Source: Euryodendron excelsum
Taxonomy: Eukaryota; Streptophyta; Magnoliopsida; Ericales; Pentaphylacaceae
NCBI GenBank assembly: GCA_033060915.1
Contig: CM065387.1
Coordinates: 40,934,501 to 40,998,500 of the forward strand
DNA: 64,000 nt
Reading direction: 5' to 3'
Position numbers and translations under genes: made by a program. This document shows, piece by piece, positions 10,992 to 23,032 of the stretch. Numbering within the stretch: position 1 is the stretch's first letter; the number at the start of each line of letters is the position of its first letter. Below the pieces are notes generated by a model. That model had not been told where the DNA came from, made no database searches, and saw only the letters and a list, made by a program, of their open reading frames with translations.

Positions 10992-11168
10992 TAATGCTAT
11001 ATAAACAGAAAAATTCATATCAAATTTATCACCAGAATGATGTGGTTGAATAAAAATCATTAACTTTAAAATAAAACACGCACCGTGGCTCTTAATTACA
11101 ATAATATCATTATTACATCATTCTAGTGAGCTTTTCTCTATAGATTTTATGAAAAAATAGCATTTTTC
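10992..11168 (+). mobile_element. MITE, TAATGCTA family, copy A
   Basis: Left end TAATGCTATATAAACAG and right end ATAGCATTTTT form inverted termini. The middle (GATGTGGTTGAATAAAAATC, ACTTTAAAATAAAACACGCACC, CATTCTAGTGAG) aligns with 58132-58302 and, reversed, with 9036-9178 and 52091-52200. There is no coding sequence. A long T-run (11225-11243) lies downstream. Confidence 0.65.
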
Positions 11169-12078
11169 TTTTTTTAAGTAGATAAGTCACACACAGTTGG
11201 CAGGGAAGGGTTTACAGAACTCTGTTTTTTTTTTTTTTTTTTTAATTTTTATGACGAGTAACCTCTATAATGCAGTGCCGTATTAGATCCACACTTCCAA
11301 AGTACATCCTAAATCACGTGCACCACTCTCGAAGACACACAGACCAAGCTAGCCCAAGTTTACACCTGTGTGGGTGGCCAACAGCACCGGGGTTGGATCC
11401 TTCAGGCTTTTGCCATTGCCAAACTCTATTGGTACTATGTATGAATTTAGGAATTTTCAAGTAAAAGGAAAGGAAAGTAATTAGAATTACTTATATGTGA
11501 ATATTCTTCATTCATTTTTTTTTTTTATCTGTAACTGGACAAAAAATGGGTTTTTTTATAATTACTTATCTTTTTTTTCATTTTCTTATATAACCCAACC
11601 AAATAAAAGGAAAAAAAATAACTCCTTTATTTTATTTTCTTACCTATTTTCCCCTTTCGTTTTACTTTATAATACGAAATCCAAGCATACATTGAGTAAA
11701 TGGCCAAAGAAAGAAAATTTTTTACTTTAATATATAATATCAATATTGCCCTAAGCTCCAGTGGGATGATAAAATGGCTCTTTTAAGAAAAATAATATTG
11801 CAGAAGCTAGTCAGATGATCATGTGATATTGTAGCATTAGATTCCATTATAATATTCTCTGTTCTTCTTTGAACATGAGGACAGTATAATTTACTGAACA
11901 AGCTAGTTAAGTCTTTCACAATGGAGTTGGGGTTTAGCCTTTTAGGGCTGTTCCCAGCCCATTGTTGCATGAATTTATGAGACTGATCTTAAAATATGTT
12001 GAGAAGATGATAAATCAATGGCTAAGATTAATACAAGTTATAATTCTAGAAATCTTAAATGAAAATGTATTCCTATTA
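11169..12078. other. Intergenic, nothing recognised
   Basis: AT-rich, with poly-T tracts near 11225 and 11515. Small open frames have no recognisable features. Confidence 0.45.
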
Positions 12079-12243
12079 AAGGTACCATTTTTTATTTTTT
12101 TTGGTTCATTGATTTGAATTACAAACAAGGCGAAATTAAAAAGGTAAATGAGGGAGAGGGACTGAGGCTCAAACCCCATTTGGTGAGCAAGAGGGGCAAG
12201 TGCCCAACCACCGGACCATCCCTTGTGCTCAAGGTACCATTTT
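12079..12243 (-). mobile_element. tRNA-derived SINE with 13-bp target duplications
   Basis: The body is 12092-12230, read on the minus strand. Near its 5' end it has an A-box-like GGTCCGGTGGTTGGGCAC and a B-box-like GGGGTTTGAGCC, and its 3' end is an A-rich tail (plus-strand T-run at 12092-12102). It is flanked by an exact 13-bp repeat AAGGTACCATTTT at 12079-12091 and 12231-12243. Split polymerase III promoter, A tail and target duplication together identify a plant SINE of about 140 bp. Confidence 0.85.
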
Positions 12244-12831
12244 AGAGGAAAGATCATTCCTCCACAATAGCTACACCGAGCTATAGCACAGTAGATATAT
12301 AAAAATGAAACATTCAATTCTTATCGTAATTAGTAAAATACAGAACGATATGCAATACATACAGGTTTAATACGATTTTTTTTTAAAAGTACAGTAACAA
12401 AATTTGACATAAAAATATGAGAATGTCAAAAATACGAACATATAATTATTCGGGTATCATACGAACATTAATTAAAAAGTCATGACAAAAAATACGGTTA
12501 CAATTATAAGCAATTTTTTTTTATATATGTTAGTATGTATTATTTTTGTCTCATATGTATTAATTTTTTAAAATAAATTATTAATAAATAGCAAAATTAA
12601 AGTGGTGGATAAATAAATTTTATTATTTTATTTCATTATTTCAATACTTGATATAAGAATGGGTTTATTTATTAATTTTAAGTTTAATTTAATATTTTGA
12701 GTATCATCAATAAGAAGTTATAAAAAAAAGTATGTTTAATAATTTAAATATATCAAGTATTCAAAAAATATCACTTATATATGACACGGTACTAGTAAAA
12801 ATACACAAATTATGAGACATTCATATTCTAT

Positions 12832-12875
<44 letters not shown>

Positions 12876-13260
12876 ATATTTAGAAAACCCAACAAAATAA
12901 TGTGACATTGGTATTTTCATAATTAGAATTTATGTCGATAGTACATTGCTTTGAAGTGATAGATCTTGCTCTAGCTGCACCATTCTGTATATTTTTCTTA
13001 ACTCAATTTTGTTATATTGTAGCTCTTAGTCACCACCAGGGGAAAAAAAAAAAAATCTTGCAGTCACAATAAACAAACACAAAACTATATTTTTTTATTT
13101 GTTTATTTGTGGTAGTTGGGGCCAAAGGCCCAATACTAGAACCCCTTTGCATATGCTGCTTTCAGATTTGAAGAACAAAATTAGTTAGGGAGGGGCAAAT
13201 TTCAGACTCATGAAGAGGTTTTAGACTTCAAATTACATAAGAATGACTAGCATCAACTAT
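12244..13260. repeat. AT-rich spacer with a (TA)n microsatellite at 12837-12867
   Basis: No genes are seen. The TA run is about 15 units long. The sequence around 12350-12800 is low-complexity and AT-rich. Confidence 0.7.
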
Positions 13261-14283
13261 TGTCATGGGTTGCCACCCGTAGCACACCTGGGGTCGCGAA
13301 GAACCTTGGCATGGGACATGTCTGAGCATGATTGGCCGGTGGCATGGCAATCTCGTAATTTGTATTTTTCATATTTATTGGATTTACGGATTATGACTCT
13401 TCAAGGGGGCAGGATGTTTCTTCTTATCAGTTTGGAGATTGCTCAGAATGCTATTATAAGGGGGGGTATGGTGTTGACTTTACCACCCTCTGGTGCTACC
13501 GAAAGAGACAGCACTCAAGTGAGTTCCCCAAAGGAGTGGGCGAGACTTGGGAGCCGACTGTGGCACGTGGCTGTAGTCCTCATACTAGTCAAGGAACTAC
13601 ATGGGCGGCATTGTGTTCGGTGGGGCAGATTTTGGGCATTGGCGTCGAGTATGGGGTTGTGGCATTCGCACTCACTATGCCACAGTCATATGGTGGCGAG
13701 ACTTATGTCCATGACGGATTGGGCCTCGGTGTGCACACTTGCATGTCGTGTGTCTCCTTGCACCTTGGGTTCAAGCTTGTGCACACGGCCGCTTGGTTTG
13801 GCTAACATTGGTATCACAGGGCACTATGTTATAGGCTTAATGGTTGCCATTCAATTGTGTCGATCCTTGCAGGCAACCTTGACGCGGGGCTCTAAGAGCT
13901 TCATGGATGGAGGTGTCGTGCCTAACGGGTGATGCTTGGCTCACGAGCATATCCAGTTGCACATTGCCATGTTGCTTGTGTTTCGAGGGGGACTAGCGCT
14001 AAACACGTTACTTGTCATGTGTGTGCACATTTGAGAATGGCGTTGCTATCGCCTATAGCTTGGGTTAGCCGAAAGGCTTGAGCATCGGAGGTTTTAGCTT
14101 AATGATATATGCAGGGCATTACGGATGGATCCTAGATAAGCGCATATTCGTATGCCTTGATGTTTGAGTTTAACGGGACTATTACTTAGTGCATAGTCAC
14201 CTCACGGGTTAATTCTGATCCGTATGATCATGGCGGGTCGCATTATTGTCACCGTGTGGTGCCTGGCCTGCCAGCCCGTGACA
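13261..14283 (+). repeat. 5' LTR of the gutted element
   Basis: 1023 bp, TGTCATGGG...CCCGTGACA. The long open frame crossing 13243-13932 lies in this LTR and is not a gene. The LTR also contains a second primer-site-like string, CTAACATTGGTATCACAGG, at about 13803. Confidence 0.88.
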
Positions 14284-16002
14284 GTTGGTATCAAAGCACT
14301 AACCATCTGTGGTGTGCATTAATTGGGTGTTGCTTCTTTCATCCGTGTGGGCATTCTCTTCATTTGTGCTGGACTTCTCTCATTGGGTTGTTTGCTTCAG
14401 ATTGTTGGTTGTCGGTTTATCGGTAGAGTGAGTGTCATTCAACCTTATGACGAATGGATTGGTAGCCCGAGCTAGCAGTTTCTAGTTTATGTGGGCTGAA
14501 AGTTTATGATATCAGTGGACTTGATTGCTATTTGAACCCCTTTGGTACCTTCTATAGAGTGGCCGCTTCAATAAGCTTTGGACGCGTGTTCGGTCCTTTG
14601 ATTGTGGTCGTGGTGAACAATGCAGCAGACCTTCTTAAGGATGTGTATGGAACAAACTTTGTAGTGCGTAAACGCTTTTGTGTGTCAGATCAAATGATTT
14701 TGGTGCATAACTAGTAGTGCTGCGTTGTTAAATTGGTGGCTTGTTTCTACGGTATGTGAACTTGTACGAAAGAACTTGCTTTGTGTTATGGGGATTTGTT
14801 TACCTTCATTTGACCCTTGAGTTGGCCAAAATCGTTGGCCGTTTTGCTCGTATTATTGCATGGTTACTTTGTTGGCTTCGTGCTTGCTTAGTGGATTGTG
14901 CTCATTTTTGCGCTTGGTTGTTGCCATTGTGAAGACCGTGTCCTTATCTCAAAATTTTGGTCTTGCCTTGTAGAGATACATGTTGGCTAGTGAACGCCAA
15001 GTGGCTCAGAGGAGTTCATCGTTGCTAGAGAGCACCGTGTAACGAGGGTGTATCAAGACATGAAGTCTTTCAGCGGAGGGAGACATTGTGGGCAAACTTC
15101 GGGTGAAGGTCAGAGGATTAGACACTGGAGCTTTGCAAACTGATTTTGGGTGAAGGCTGGAGAGTCGAGGTATTGGAACAGTGTAGGCTAATTTCGAGTA
15201 AAAGCTAAAGAGCTGAGGCACTGAAACAGCATGGGTTGTCTTCGGGTGAAGGTCTAAGGACTGAGGTACTGGAGCAACATTATAGGAACTTCAACAGTTG
15301 GAACCGTTTACTAGTGGGCAGTGTTTACTTCGACAGTGCAAACGGACTTGCATCCGGTGGGAGTGCCGGTCAGATGGGAACTAGTGTGGGACAGACCAAT
15401 AGGATGTTGTGAGGGCACATTTGGGTCATGCACAGGGTGAATTTTGATGTCAAGTGAACTTGAGTGGGTTCAACTGCAGAGTTTGTATAGAGGGTGCATG
15501 TGGAGTGCTCGTCAATGAGGGCATCAACCCCTTGAAGTGGTGGAGGGTGCGTGACGGTCAACGCAGGCCTTTCATTTGTGCATGACGGACAGCGCCTATT
15601 CAAGTATATGTTGCCGACAGAAAGACCAATATGGTACGAGGCACTTGCTTTGAGGAGTTTGTGCTTGCTTAATGTGGTGGAAAAGGTGTCTTGTTTTGCT
15701 TTGCCGAGTTCAGCATGAGAGTCTGGGCGAACCTTTGCTTCGAGTAGCAGTGTGGGCAAATTTGGGGGAGACCGGATTTGTAGGCTATCAGCACAGAGGT
15801 GTTGATCTGCGAGCAGTGGTGGCAACTCATCGTGGGGGCATATAAGCACTACCGCATTCTACGTTATGCTTGGCATCAACGACGGCATTGATTATTCGAG
15901 TGGTGGAGAGTGTCAAGAGTTGACACTGTTGGTGGCGAGTGCCAGGAGTTGGCACTGAGCTTTAGCATCATCGAGGATGATGATGGTTGAAGTGGTGGAG
16001 AA
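14284..16002 (+). other. Interior of the gutted LTR element, non-coding, with 48-bp repeats
   Basis: Starts with the primer-binding site. From about 15100 to 15290 there are four degenerate copies of a ~48-bp unit marked by CGGGTGAAGGTC followed by GAGGTACTGGAGCA. No frame shows retrotransposon protein motifs. Confidence 0.7.
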
Positions 16003-17031
16003 TGTCACGGGTTGCCACCCGTGGTACGACTGGGGCCGCGAGAGACCTTGGCATGTGGGGCATGTTTAAGCATGATTGACCGGTGGCATGTCAATCTCAT
16101 AATTTGTATTTTTCATATTTATTAAATTTATGGATTATAACTCCTCAAGGGGGTAGGATGTTTATTCCTATCAGTTTGGAGATGGCTCAGAATGCTATTA
16201 TAAGGGGGGGCATGGTATTGACTCTACCACCCCCATGGTGCTACCGAAAGGGACAGCACTCAAGTGAGTCTCCCAAGGGAGTGGGACTTAGGGGTCGGCT
16301 GTGGCACGTGGCTGCAGTCGTCATGCTAGTCAAGGGACTACATGGGCAACATTGTGTCTGGTGGGGCAAATGTTGGGCATTGGCATCGAGTATGGGGTTA
16401 TGGCATTCTCACCCACTACGCCGCAGTCATATGGTGGCGAGGCTTATGTCCATGACGGATTGGGCCTCGGTGTGCACACTTGCATGCCGTGTGTCTTGTG
16501 TGCACTTGCACTTTGGATTCATGCTTGTGCACACGGCTGCTTCTTTTGGCTAGCATTGGTGTCGCAGGGCACTATGTTGTGGGCTTAACAATTGCCATTC
16601 AATTGTGCCAATCCTTGCGGGCAACCTTAACGCTAAACGCTAAAAGTTTCATGGATGGAGACGTCGTGCCTAACGGGTGATACTTGGCTCACGCGCATGT
16701 CCAGTTGCATGTTGCCATGTTGGTTGTATTTCGAGGGGGACTAGCACTAAGCACATTACTTGTCATGTGTGTGCGCATTTGAGAATGGCGTTACTATAGT
16801 CTATAGCTTGGGTTAGCCGAAAGGCTTGAGCATCGGAGATCCGAGCTTAACGATATATGCGGGGCATTACGGATGGATCCTGGATAAGCGCATATTCTTA
16901 TGCCTTGATGTTTGAGTTTAGCGGGACTATTGTTTGGTACATAGTCGCCTCACAGGTTAATTCTGCTGCATATGATCATAGCGGGTCGCATTACTGTCAC
17001 CGTGTGATACCCGGCCTGCCAGCCTGTGACA
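16003..17031 (+). repeat. 3' LTR of the gutted element
   Basis: 1029 bp, TGTCACGGG...CCTGTGACA, aligned along its whole length with 13261-14283. It is followed after two bases by the next hAT-type element. Confidence 0.88.
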
Positions 17032-17033
17032 AC

Positions 17034-17815
17034 TAGGCATGTCAATTGGGCCGACCTAGCTCAGCCCAACCCAACTTGGATCGTTACCCACTAAACTCAA
17101 GCCAGGCTTTGCAGGCTCCTGCCAAATTTTGAACCTGACCAAGCCAAAATTGAAAATGCTAAGGCCAGGTCCAACCCACGGCCCTAAGGGCAAGCTCAGG
17201 CTCCGACTTAGGCTTTGGGCTTAGGCTTTTGGACGGGCCTTTGGGCGGGCTTGATGGGCTTTTGGGTAGGATTGGTCATTTTTTTTTAATTTTAGTTTTT
17301 TAAATTAGTAATTAATAAGTAGTAATCACTAATAGTTAAAACTAAATTAGAGAATTAATTAACTTATTAAAATCATACAAACAAATATAAATGATTAAAT
17401 GTATAAAGTATTAATTAATGTAAACTTATATAAACTATTAAATATATAAGACATGCATTTTTAATTAGTAATTGATAATCAATAATAATTCAACTAAGTT
17501 AGAGACTGAGTCAAACTTATAAAGATTATACAAAAATATATAAATAATTAAACGATTAAACTAATAAAATATTGATTAATGTAAATCTATATAAACTATT
17601 AATTATAAAAAAATATACTACTACTTATAAATTTATAATTCGGGCGAGCTTAGAGTCGGGTTTTTTGGACGGGCTAGCTTGGGCCGAGCTGAGACTATCA
17701 AGGGTAAGGCCCAAGCCCACCCATAGGGGGGTCGGGCTTGGCCCAGATCAAGCTAGGGTAGGGCTTTGGCCTGGTGAGTTCGGGCCAGGCTCGGGCAACC
17801 CATGGGCCTCAGGCC
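17034..17815. mobile_element. hAT-type non-autonomous element, copy 2 (right end worn)
   Basis: The left end TAGGCATGTCAATTGGGC and the AT-rich core match the element at 841-1577. The GC-rich right part (AGGGTAAGGCCCAAGCCC, then AACCCATGGGCC) is present, but the final inverted terminus seen in copy 1 is missing, so the right end is truncated or altered. No coding sequence. Confidence 0.62.
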
Positions 17816-18318
17816 AAAAACAAAATATAAACATGTTTGGTAATGATTTTGTTTTATTTTGTTTTCGAAAAACCAAAAACAAAAAACAAAAACTGGGCCA
17901 AAATTGAAAGCACCCAAACCTTGTTTTTTCATGTTTCCAAAACAAAATGGGGACTCTGTTACCCCACGGATGAAACAATCGCCCCCAAATTCGAACCCCA
18001 CAACCACCAAAACGTAATTTAAACCCTTGATCTGCTCTTTTTGCTCTCCCTCTCTTTTTTTTTTTGGTTTGGTATTTGCATGCTTGAAGCTTATTGTTCC
18101 TGCTGAAACTTTCCAGGTATATTAGATTGTGCTGTGCTTATGGCGGTTTGTGATTATTTACTGCATAATTTTGTGAGTATTATTTGACCCAAATTTTCCT
18201 GCAACTAGTCCTATTTAAATATTCTAGGACCGTCGTTTTATCATACGTCAGTGATAATCTCTTTTTTTTTTTTAAATTACAATGTGTTCAAGACTTCTAC
18301 CGATTATACCCATAAGCT
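17816..18318. other. Short intergenic stretch
   Basis: Contains a run of AAAACAAAAAC-type simple sequence (about 17870-17950). No gene is seen. Confidence 0.45.
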
Positions 18319-18839
18319 TATGGATGGCAATGGGAGCCGAAAAATTCGAACACCACTTCATCCCACCTCTAATAGAAAGGATTTGGGGTATAAATAAATA
18401 GATTAGGGGCAGGGTATGAGGAAAAAAGTAAAATCCAATGCGGAGTTGGGACAAAATGGGATTTAAGTCACCCCACCCCGAACCCGGTCGATTATATTAT
18501 GGAATATCTAAATAATTATATTATGTTTAATTATACAAAATATCTTTAGCATATAAATAAATATTATGATTCTAATGTTACTTTTTGTTCATAAATTTTA
18601 GGTTCTTTCTTTTTAAATTTTATATTATATTAGAGTTAGTATAATTTGCATTATTTTTTTATTTTTAGAGATTTATTTTTGTTTTAGTACGGGTTGAACC
18701 CATTTTTATCTGAACCCCGATAAACTTAAGTGGAATGAGAGTTGGGTAGAGAAGTTCAACCCATCACAGATTTGGGACGGGATGTAGAGTGAGATTTTCC
18801 TATTAGGGTTTGACCAAACCTACCCCGTTGCCATCCCTA
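18319..18839. mobile_element. hAT-type MITE, GGATGGCAA termini
   Basis: Left end TATGGATGGCAATGGGAG and right end ACCCCGTTGCCATCCCTA are inverted termini of a very common plant hAT MITE type. The interior has the usual GGGGCAGGGTATGAGG, CACCCCGAACCCGG and GGTTTGACCAAACC blocks around an AT-rich core. Flanks CATAAGCT / CTCGAGCT share five of eight positions, a possible degraded duplication. Confidence 0.72.
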
Positions 18840-21800
18840 CTCGAGCTCATGCGGACTATTCACCCGAATCATGTAAACTTTAAAAATGGATTGACCTTAA
18901 AACCTTAACAAAAATACCAACCGACCACTAGTCCACCCCTCATGATTCTTAGGTAAGGGATAATCATTTTTTTTTCAAAATGAACCTTAAGTTGCTAAAA
19001 ATTTCATTAATATATTGTATATTTTGGGTATTTAGGACAATAAATGATACATTTGCCCTTCTAAAATTCAAATATATGGCCTTGTCACTTCGAAGTTTAA
19101 AAAATTTTGCTTAGATCCTACATATTTCTAAGTACATGCAATAAAAAAAAAATATTAGATTAGCCCCTCACTAAAATGCAAGTAATTTTACCTTGTATGT
19201 TTTTCAAAAGTTTCTGCAAATTTTTTTTAATCATTTCAATATTTGTTCTTCATTAGCTTAAACCTGAGTGGTCCTTACCATTGAAACAAAATTCCTTCGT
19301 TGGCCCCATTCTAGAAAATTCCTAGGTCCACCATTGTAAGGAACTACTCAATATTGAAAAAATTGAAAGAAGGAAAATTAGGAAACAGTAAGAACATCAG
19401 CATCTATTGGCATAGACAACTAAGACAAGAGACACTAATGCAATGCAGATGAAATCATTTCGTAAAAATGTGCAAGAACATAGAATGATTCAGAAAATGA
19501 ATCCATCCAAAAATGGTATATTGTGAAATGCAGTCAATGATTTCATTACCAGAGACATCAAAATTGTTATAGCACAAAGGTGAAAGAGCTAGCAGTGCAT
19601 ATAAAAAGAGAAGCTTACTTAGGTGTTTTAATTGTACCGTTGCCTCAAGAAAAAAATAACAAAAAAGATTAAGAAAAACGCTAAGTTAAAATGGCTGAGT
19701 TTAAACAAAACAGGCCATTACGTAAAAGAAAACATAGGTCAAAAAACTACATTAAGTCTGAAGTTTTAAGGGTCGGAAAGAGTTTTCAAAAGATCCCTTA
19801 TTCCAAATCTCAAAATGCATGTCAAACCTAAGCATTTTAGGCTGATTATAAACTGTTCAGAGCAGAGCCATCTACAATATTAGTCTCCAGTTTCTTCTGA
19901 GTCATATGTTGCCAAAGCCACCACCAGTCTGATGCAGCACGGCATCAATTTCATCACGTCCTCCATGCCAATCCACAAAATATATATATATATATATATA
20001 TATCTTATAAATCATAACAGTAAAAGGGCAAGACTTACATGACATTTAATAATAATCTGTGAACTATGAGGTTAAATGGTTAAAAGGTTTTATTTGTGAA
20101 CAAAAAATATTAAACAGAAAATGAAGGAAAGCGATGCAAAAACTTGGGAAAAGTGAAAGAAATTTGACTTGTTCTGGGGTTTGTTCTGGACTAATACGGC
20201 TTCCATCGATCAGGAATGCGACCGACGTAGTTTCAAATGACTGTCGAACGCAATAAGCTTGTTAGTGCAGAAATTTGTATAAAGAACAAGAAGATAAATA
20301 ATCGCATTCAAGACATGATTAATATCGCATTTTCTTAAGACAACATTCGCCCCACAAATTTTTAGAATTTGGTTTATACTGGGTTAATGGCGAATCGCTT
20401 TCGGGATACAATAGAGCTCAAAAAATTTGTAATTTTGATTATGTGTTGCACACATGAAATTAGACCCAAATATCCTCTGCTTGTCAAGTCTGCAAAGAAT
20501 CTGAATGTTTATTTTTACAGAAACAGATTTCAAAGATGATGAACAATAAAAACTAAAAAGAATTAAGAATTACAATGTCTTTTAATATAGAGGGAAATTG
20601 TAGAAAAAATATGTATCTATTGCCTACGAATCTCTCATATTTTTATAGATATTTTGGTGTCTTTTTGAACCAGACATGACTGTTAAGATTCAAATAATAA
20701 CTGATTTCTAACAGTCACTTGCAAGTTTAAACACAGCCGTTGGATCGCTCATTTCTAATCTAACGGTGTAGATCGCACTTACCCATTGTCTTATCAAATC
20801 ATTTATCACATCTTTATAATTAGATGTGATTCTCACCATACGATCCTTTTTGCTTGTGTATTGGCCATCAAATCCTTGATTATTATGATTAACAAAAATT
20901 AATGGTCTTAATTACATGCCGCAAGTACCAAGTGCCAAGTGCACCACGCGACTCACACGCAAGACGTCTGCGTGGCGTACATGTGGCTTTGCACTCATGC
21001 TTACAATTGAGTACTACACTCAATCATTGTTCTAAAGCAATACATAGAAAGTTATTGGTATTTATAAATGTCTCACAAAACTTTTTACTTTTTAATGTAG
21101 AATTCATTTATTAAGGCAATAAAGACTTTCTTCAATACTAATCAAAACTATTTTGAAATTTTTCAAAACTACTACATATATTATATATTTTAAAAATATT
21201 TTCAACAAAACTTAATTTCATGAGCTTGTTTAACTGGGTGTATAACTTTTGATCTTGTAAAACACTTCATTCCCAGCCTGAATCAAACAATAACCAATAA
21301 GAGAAAGGGGAGTAAAAAAAAAGTCATAAGAAATATGTCAACTGTAAAATATGAAACAAAAGAAGGTTCTCTCTCTCTCTCTCTCTCTCTGTGGTACTTA
21401 ATACTTAATTGACAATAGCAATAAATTGTCCCTTTCTTAATCAACCTTGAGGCTATTGGTCATACGTTAAACATCAAATTCGCTATGGGTTTGAAGGTTA
21501 GCACTCAAAATTTGATTGATTATTTGATTAGCATGCCAAAGTAAATTAAATTTAAGGCTTTCCATTTGGAAATTCAGGCCGTCTTCCCAAATATAAGTTT
21601 CGATCCGAAATAACTTTTGCATCTTCCTTCCATTACTTCATGTATTAAACCCCCTTATCTTGGAAAGAATTCAGATTGTCTGTGGGGTTAATGTGCCTCC
21701 TGCTCTGTTATTTCAATATCATTGATCTAATTCTTCATTTGCAATAAATATAAAGACTCATTTATAAAGAAAATTTTCTTCGCACATATTTTTGGAACTA

Positions 21801-22395
21801 TCACCAATGATAATGTGGACCAACAGAAATAAGAAGGCAAAGAAAGAGCAACCAGATGAGATAGAGGATTTGGATTCCCTTATTTGCTTTCACATCTTCC
21901 ATTAATTAATGCTTTATTTGGAGTTTAGATTTGTTAAAAAATAAAACCAAATAGAATATATTACCTAGTTCTTAACCTTCAAATTTGTGTAGTTTGACGG
22001 AGACCGAGACTGAACAGTTACGGTGGACTCATCAGTCATTGCAGTTCTAGTTGCAGACATTGTAGTTTGGCCAAAAAAAAAAAAAAAACTAGGGTTTCTC
22101 TCTCTATAAGGTCTCTCTGTGTCAAAAAAATAATAATAAGTTTCCAAAGGAAAATCGCTGAGTAAAATTTTATGAAGAATTCAAAGAATAGAACTTTATC
22201 AACTTACAGATGACGATGATGATTAACTTTCTGTTTTTTTATATTTGCATATTTGTACGCTGTGTGCTAGACTAGTCAACGAGTTAAGTAAAATTCACTG
22301 TTCCCCCACCCACATTAATTTCTGCAGGCCTTAGCTTTCAATTAACCCAATTCAATTATTTTTTCTTTGCATGCATTGTCGGGTAAGTCGATAGC
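18840..22395. other. 3.5 kb intergenic region with microsatellites
   Basis: No confident gene. There is a (TA)n at 19981-20003 and a (CT)n at 21368-21390. On the minus strand near 19860-19980 a frame ending MPCCIRLVVALATYDSEETG and stop reads like the tail of a protein, but there is no start or convincing splice acceptor. On the minus strand near 21967-22060 an ATG opens a 31-codon frame, also unrecognised. Confidence 0.4.
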
Positions 22396-22657
22396 CTCTT
22401 TGGAATTTGGGGAAGGGGAGGGGAGGGGAGGGAAGAAAAGATTTTAAAAAAAAAAATTTTATTGTTTGATTCTATTTTGGAGGAAAAGAGAAGGGAAAAT
22501 GAGAGAAAGAGAGAAAAGTAAGGAAAAAAAAAAAACAATCACTCTCTGTTCTTTCCTTCAACTTTTTTTTTTTATTTTCTTTACAAAACCAAATAGAGAA
22601 GGGAAAATATTTTTTTTTCTTTTTCTGTTTGGCTTCGCTCCCCCAAGTTCCAAATAG
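22396..22657. mobile_element. Short MITE with TTTGGAATTTGGGG termini
   Basis: CTCTTTGGAATTTGGGG at the left and CCCCAAGTTCCAAATAG at the right are inverted repeats agreeing at 15 of 17 positions. The 262-bp interior is purine- then pyrimidine-rich simple sequence. No coding sequence. Confidence 0.55.
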
Positions 22658-23032
22658 ATTTTTTTTTTTTTTTTTTTGTTCTCTTTCTCTTTTTTCTAGA
22701 TATTCATTTTCATTGGTTTTATATGACAGGTAGAACTTTTATAAAATCAGAAAATTCGTACAGAGTGTTGTTGTGGCCACATTATTAATTTTGATAAATT
22801 TTCTTGTACAACGTTTTTGAAAAAATAGTATTTCCCCTATATTATTGGGACTGCTCATTAGCCTGGAATTATTTATTAAGGCTTGTGGAAAGTTTGTTTA
22901 GATGAAATACACTCTGAACTTAGCAGCGTGATATGATTGAGAAAGACATTAATTTCATGCATTCAACAAAGGGAAAAGGTTATTACATGTAAAAAAAAAA
23001 CAAAAAGGACAATTTTGGACTATCGACCAGCA

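Larger units (their letters stand above)
13261..17031 (+). mobile_element. Gutted LTR retrotransposon (LARD-like) with 1 kb LTRs
   Basis: Two long direct repeats (13261-14283 and 16003-17031) start TGTCA and end TGACA. A primer-binding site (TTGGTATCAAAGC, like initiator-Met tRNA sites) follows the first, and a purine-rich GAAGTGGTGGAGAA precedes the second. The flanks ACTAT and ACTAG match at four of five bases and are the probable target duplication. The 1.72 kb interior has no gag or pol similarity on either strand, so the element is non-autonomous. The LTRs differ at roughly one base in ten by eye, so the insertion is old. Confidence 0.88.

Noticed and set aside
13243..13932. 229-codon open frame on the plus strand
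   Set aside because: It lies inside the 5' LTR of the gutted element, is partly repeated at 16083-16553 in the 3' LTR, and shows no domain.
19860..19980. Minus-strand frame ending ALATYDSEETGD and stop
   Set aside because: Protein-like wording but no start, no good acceptor (preceded by a TA run) and a competing frame of similar quality.
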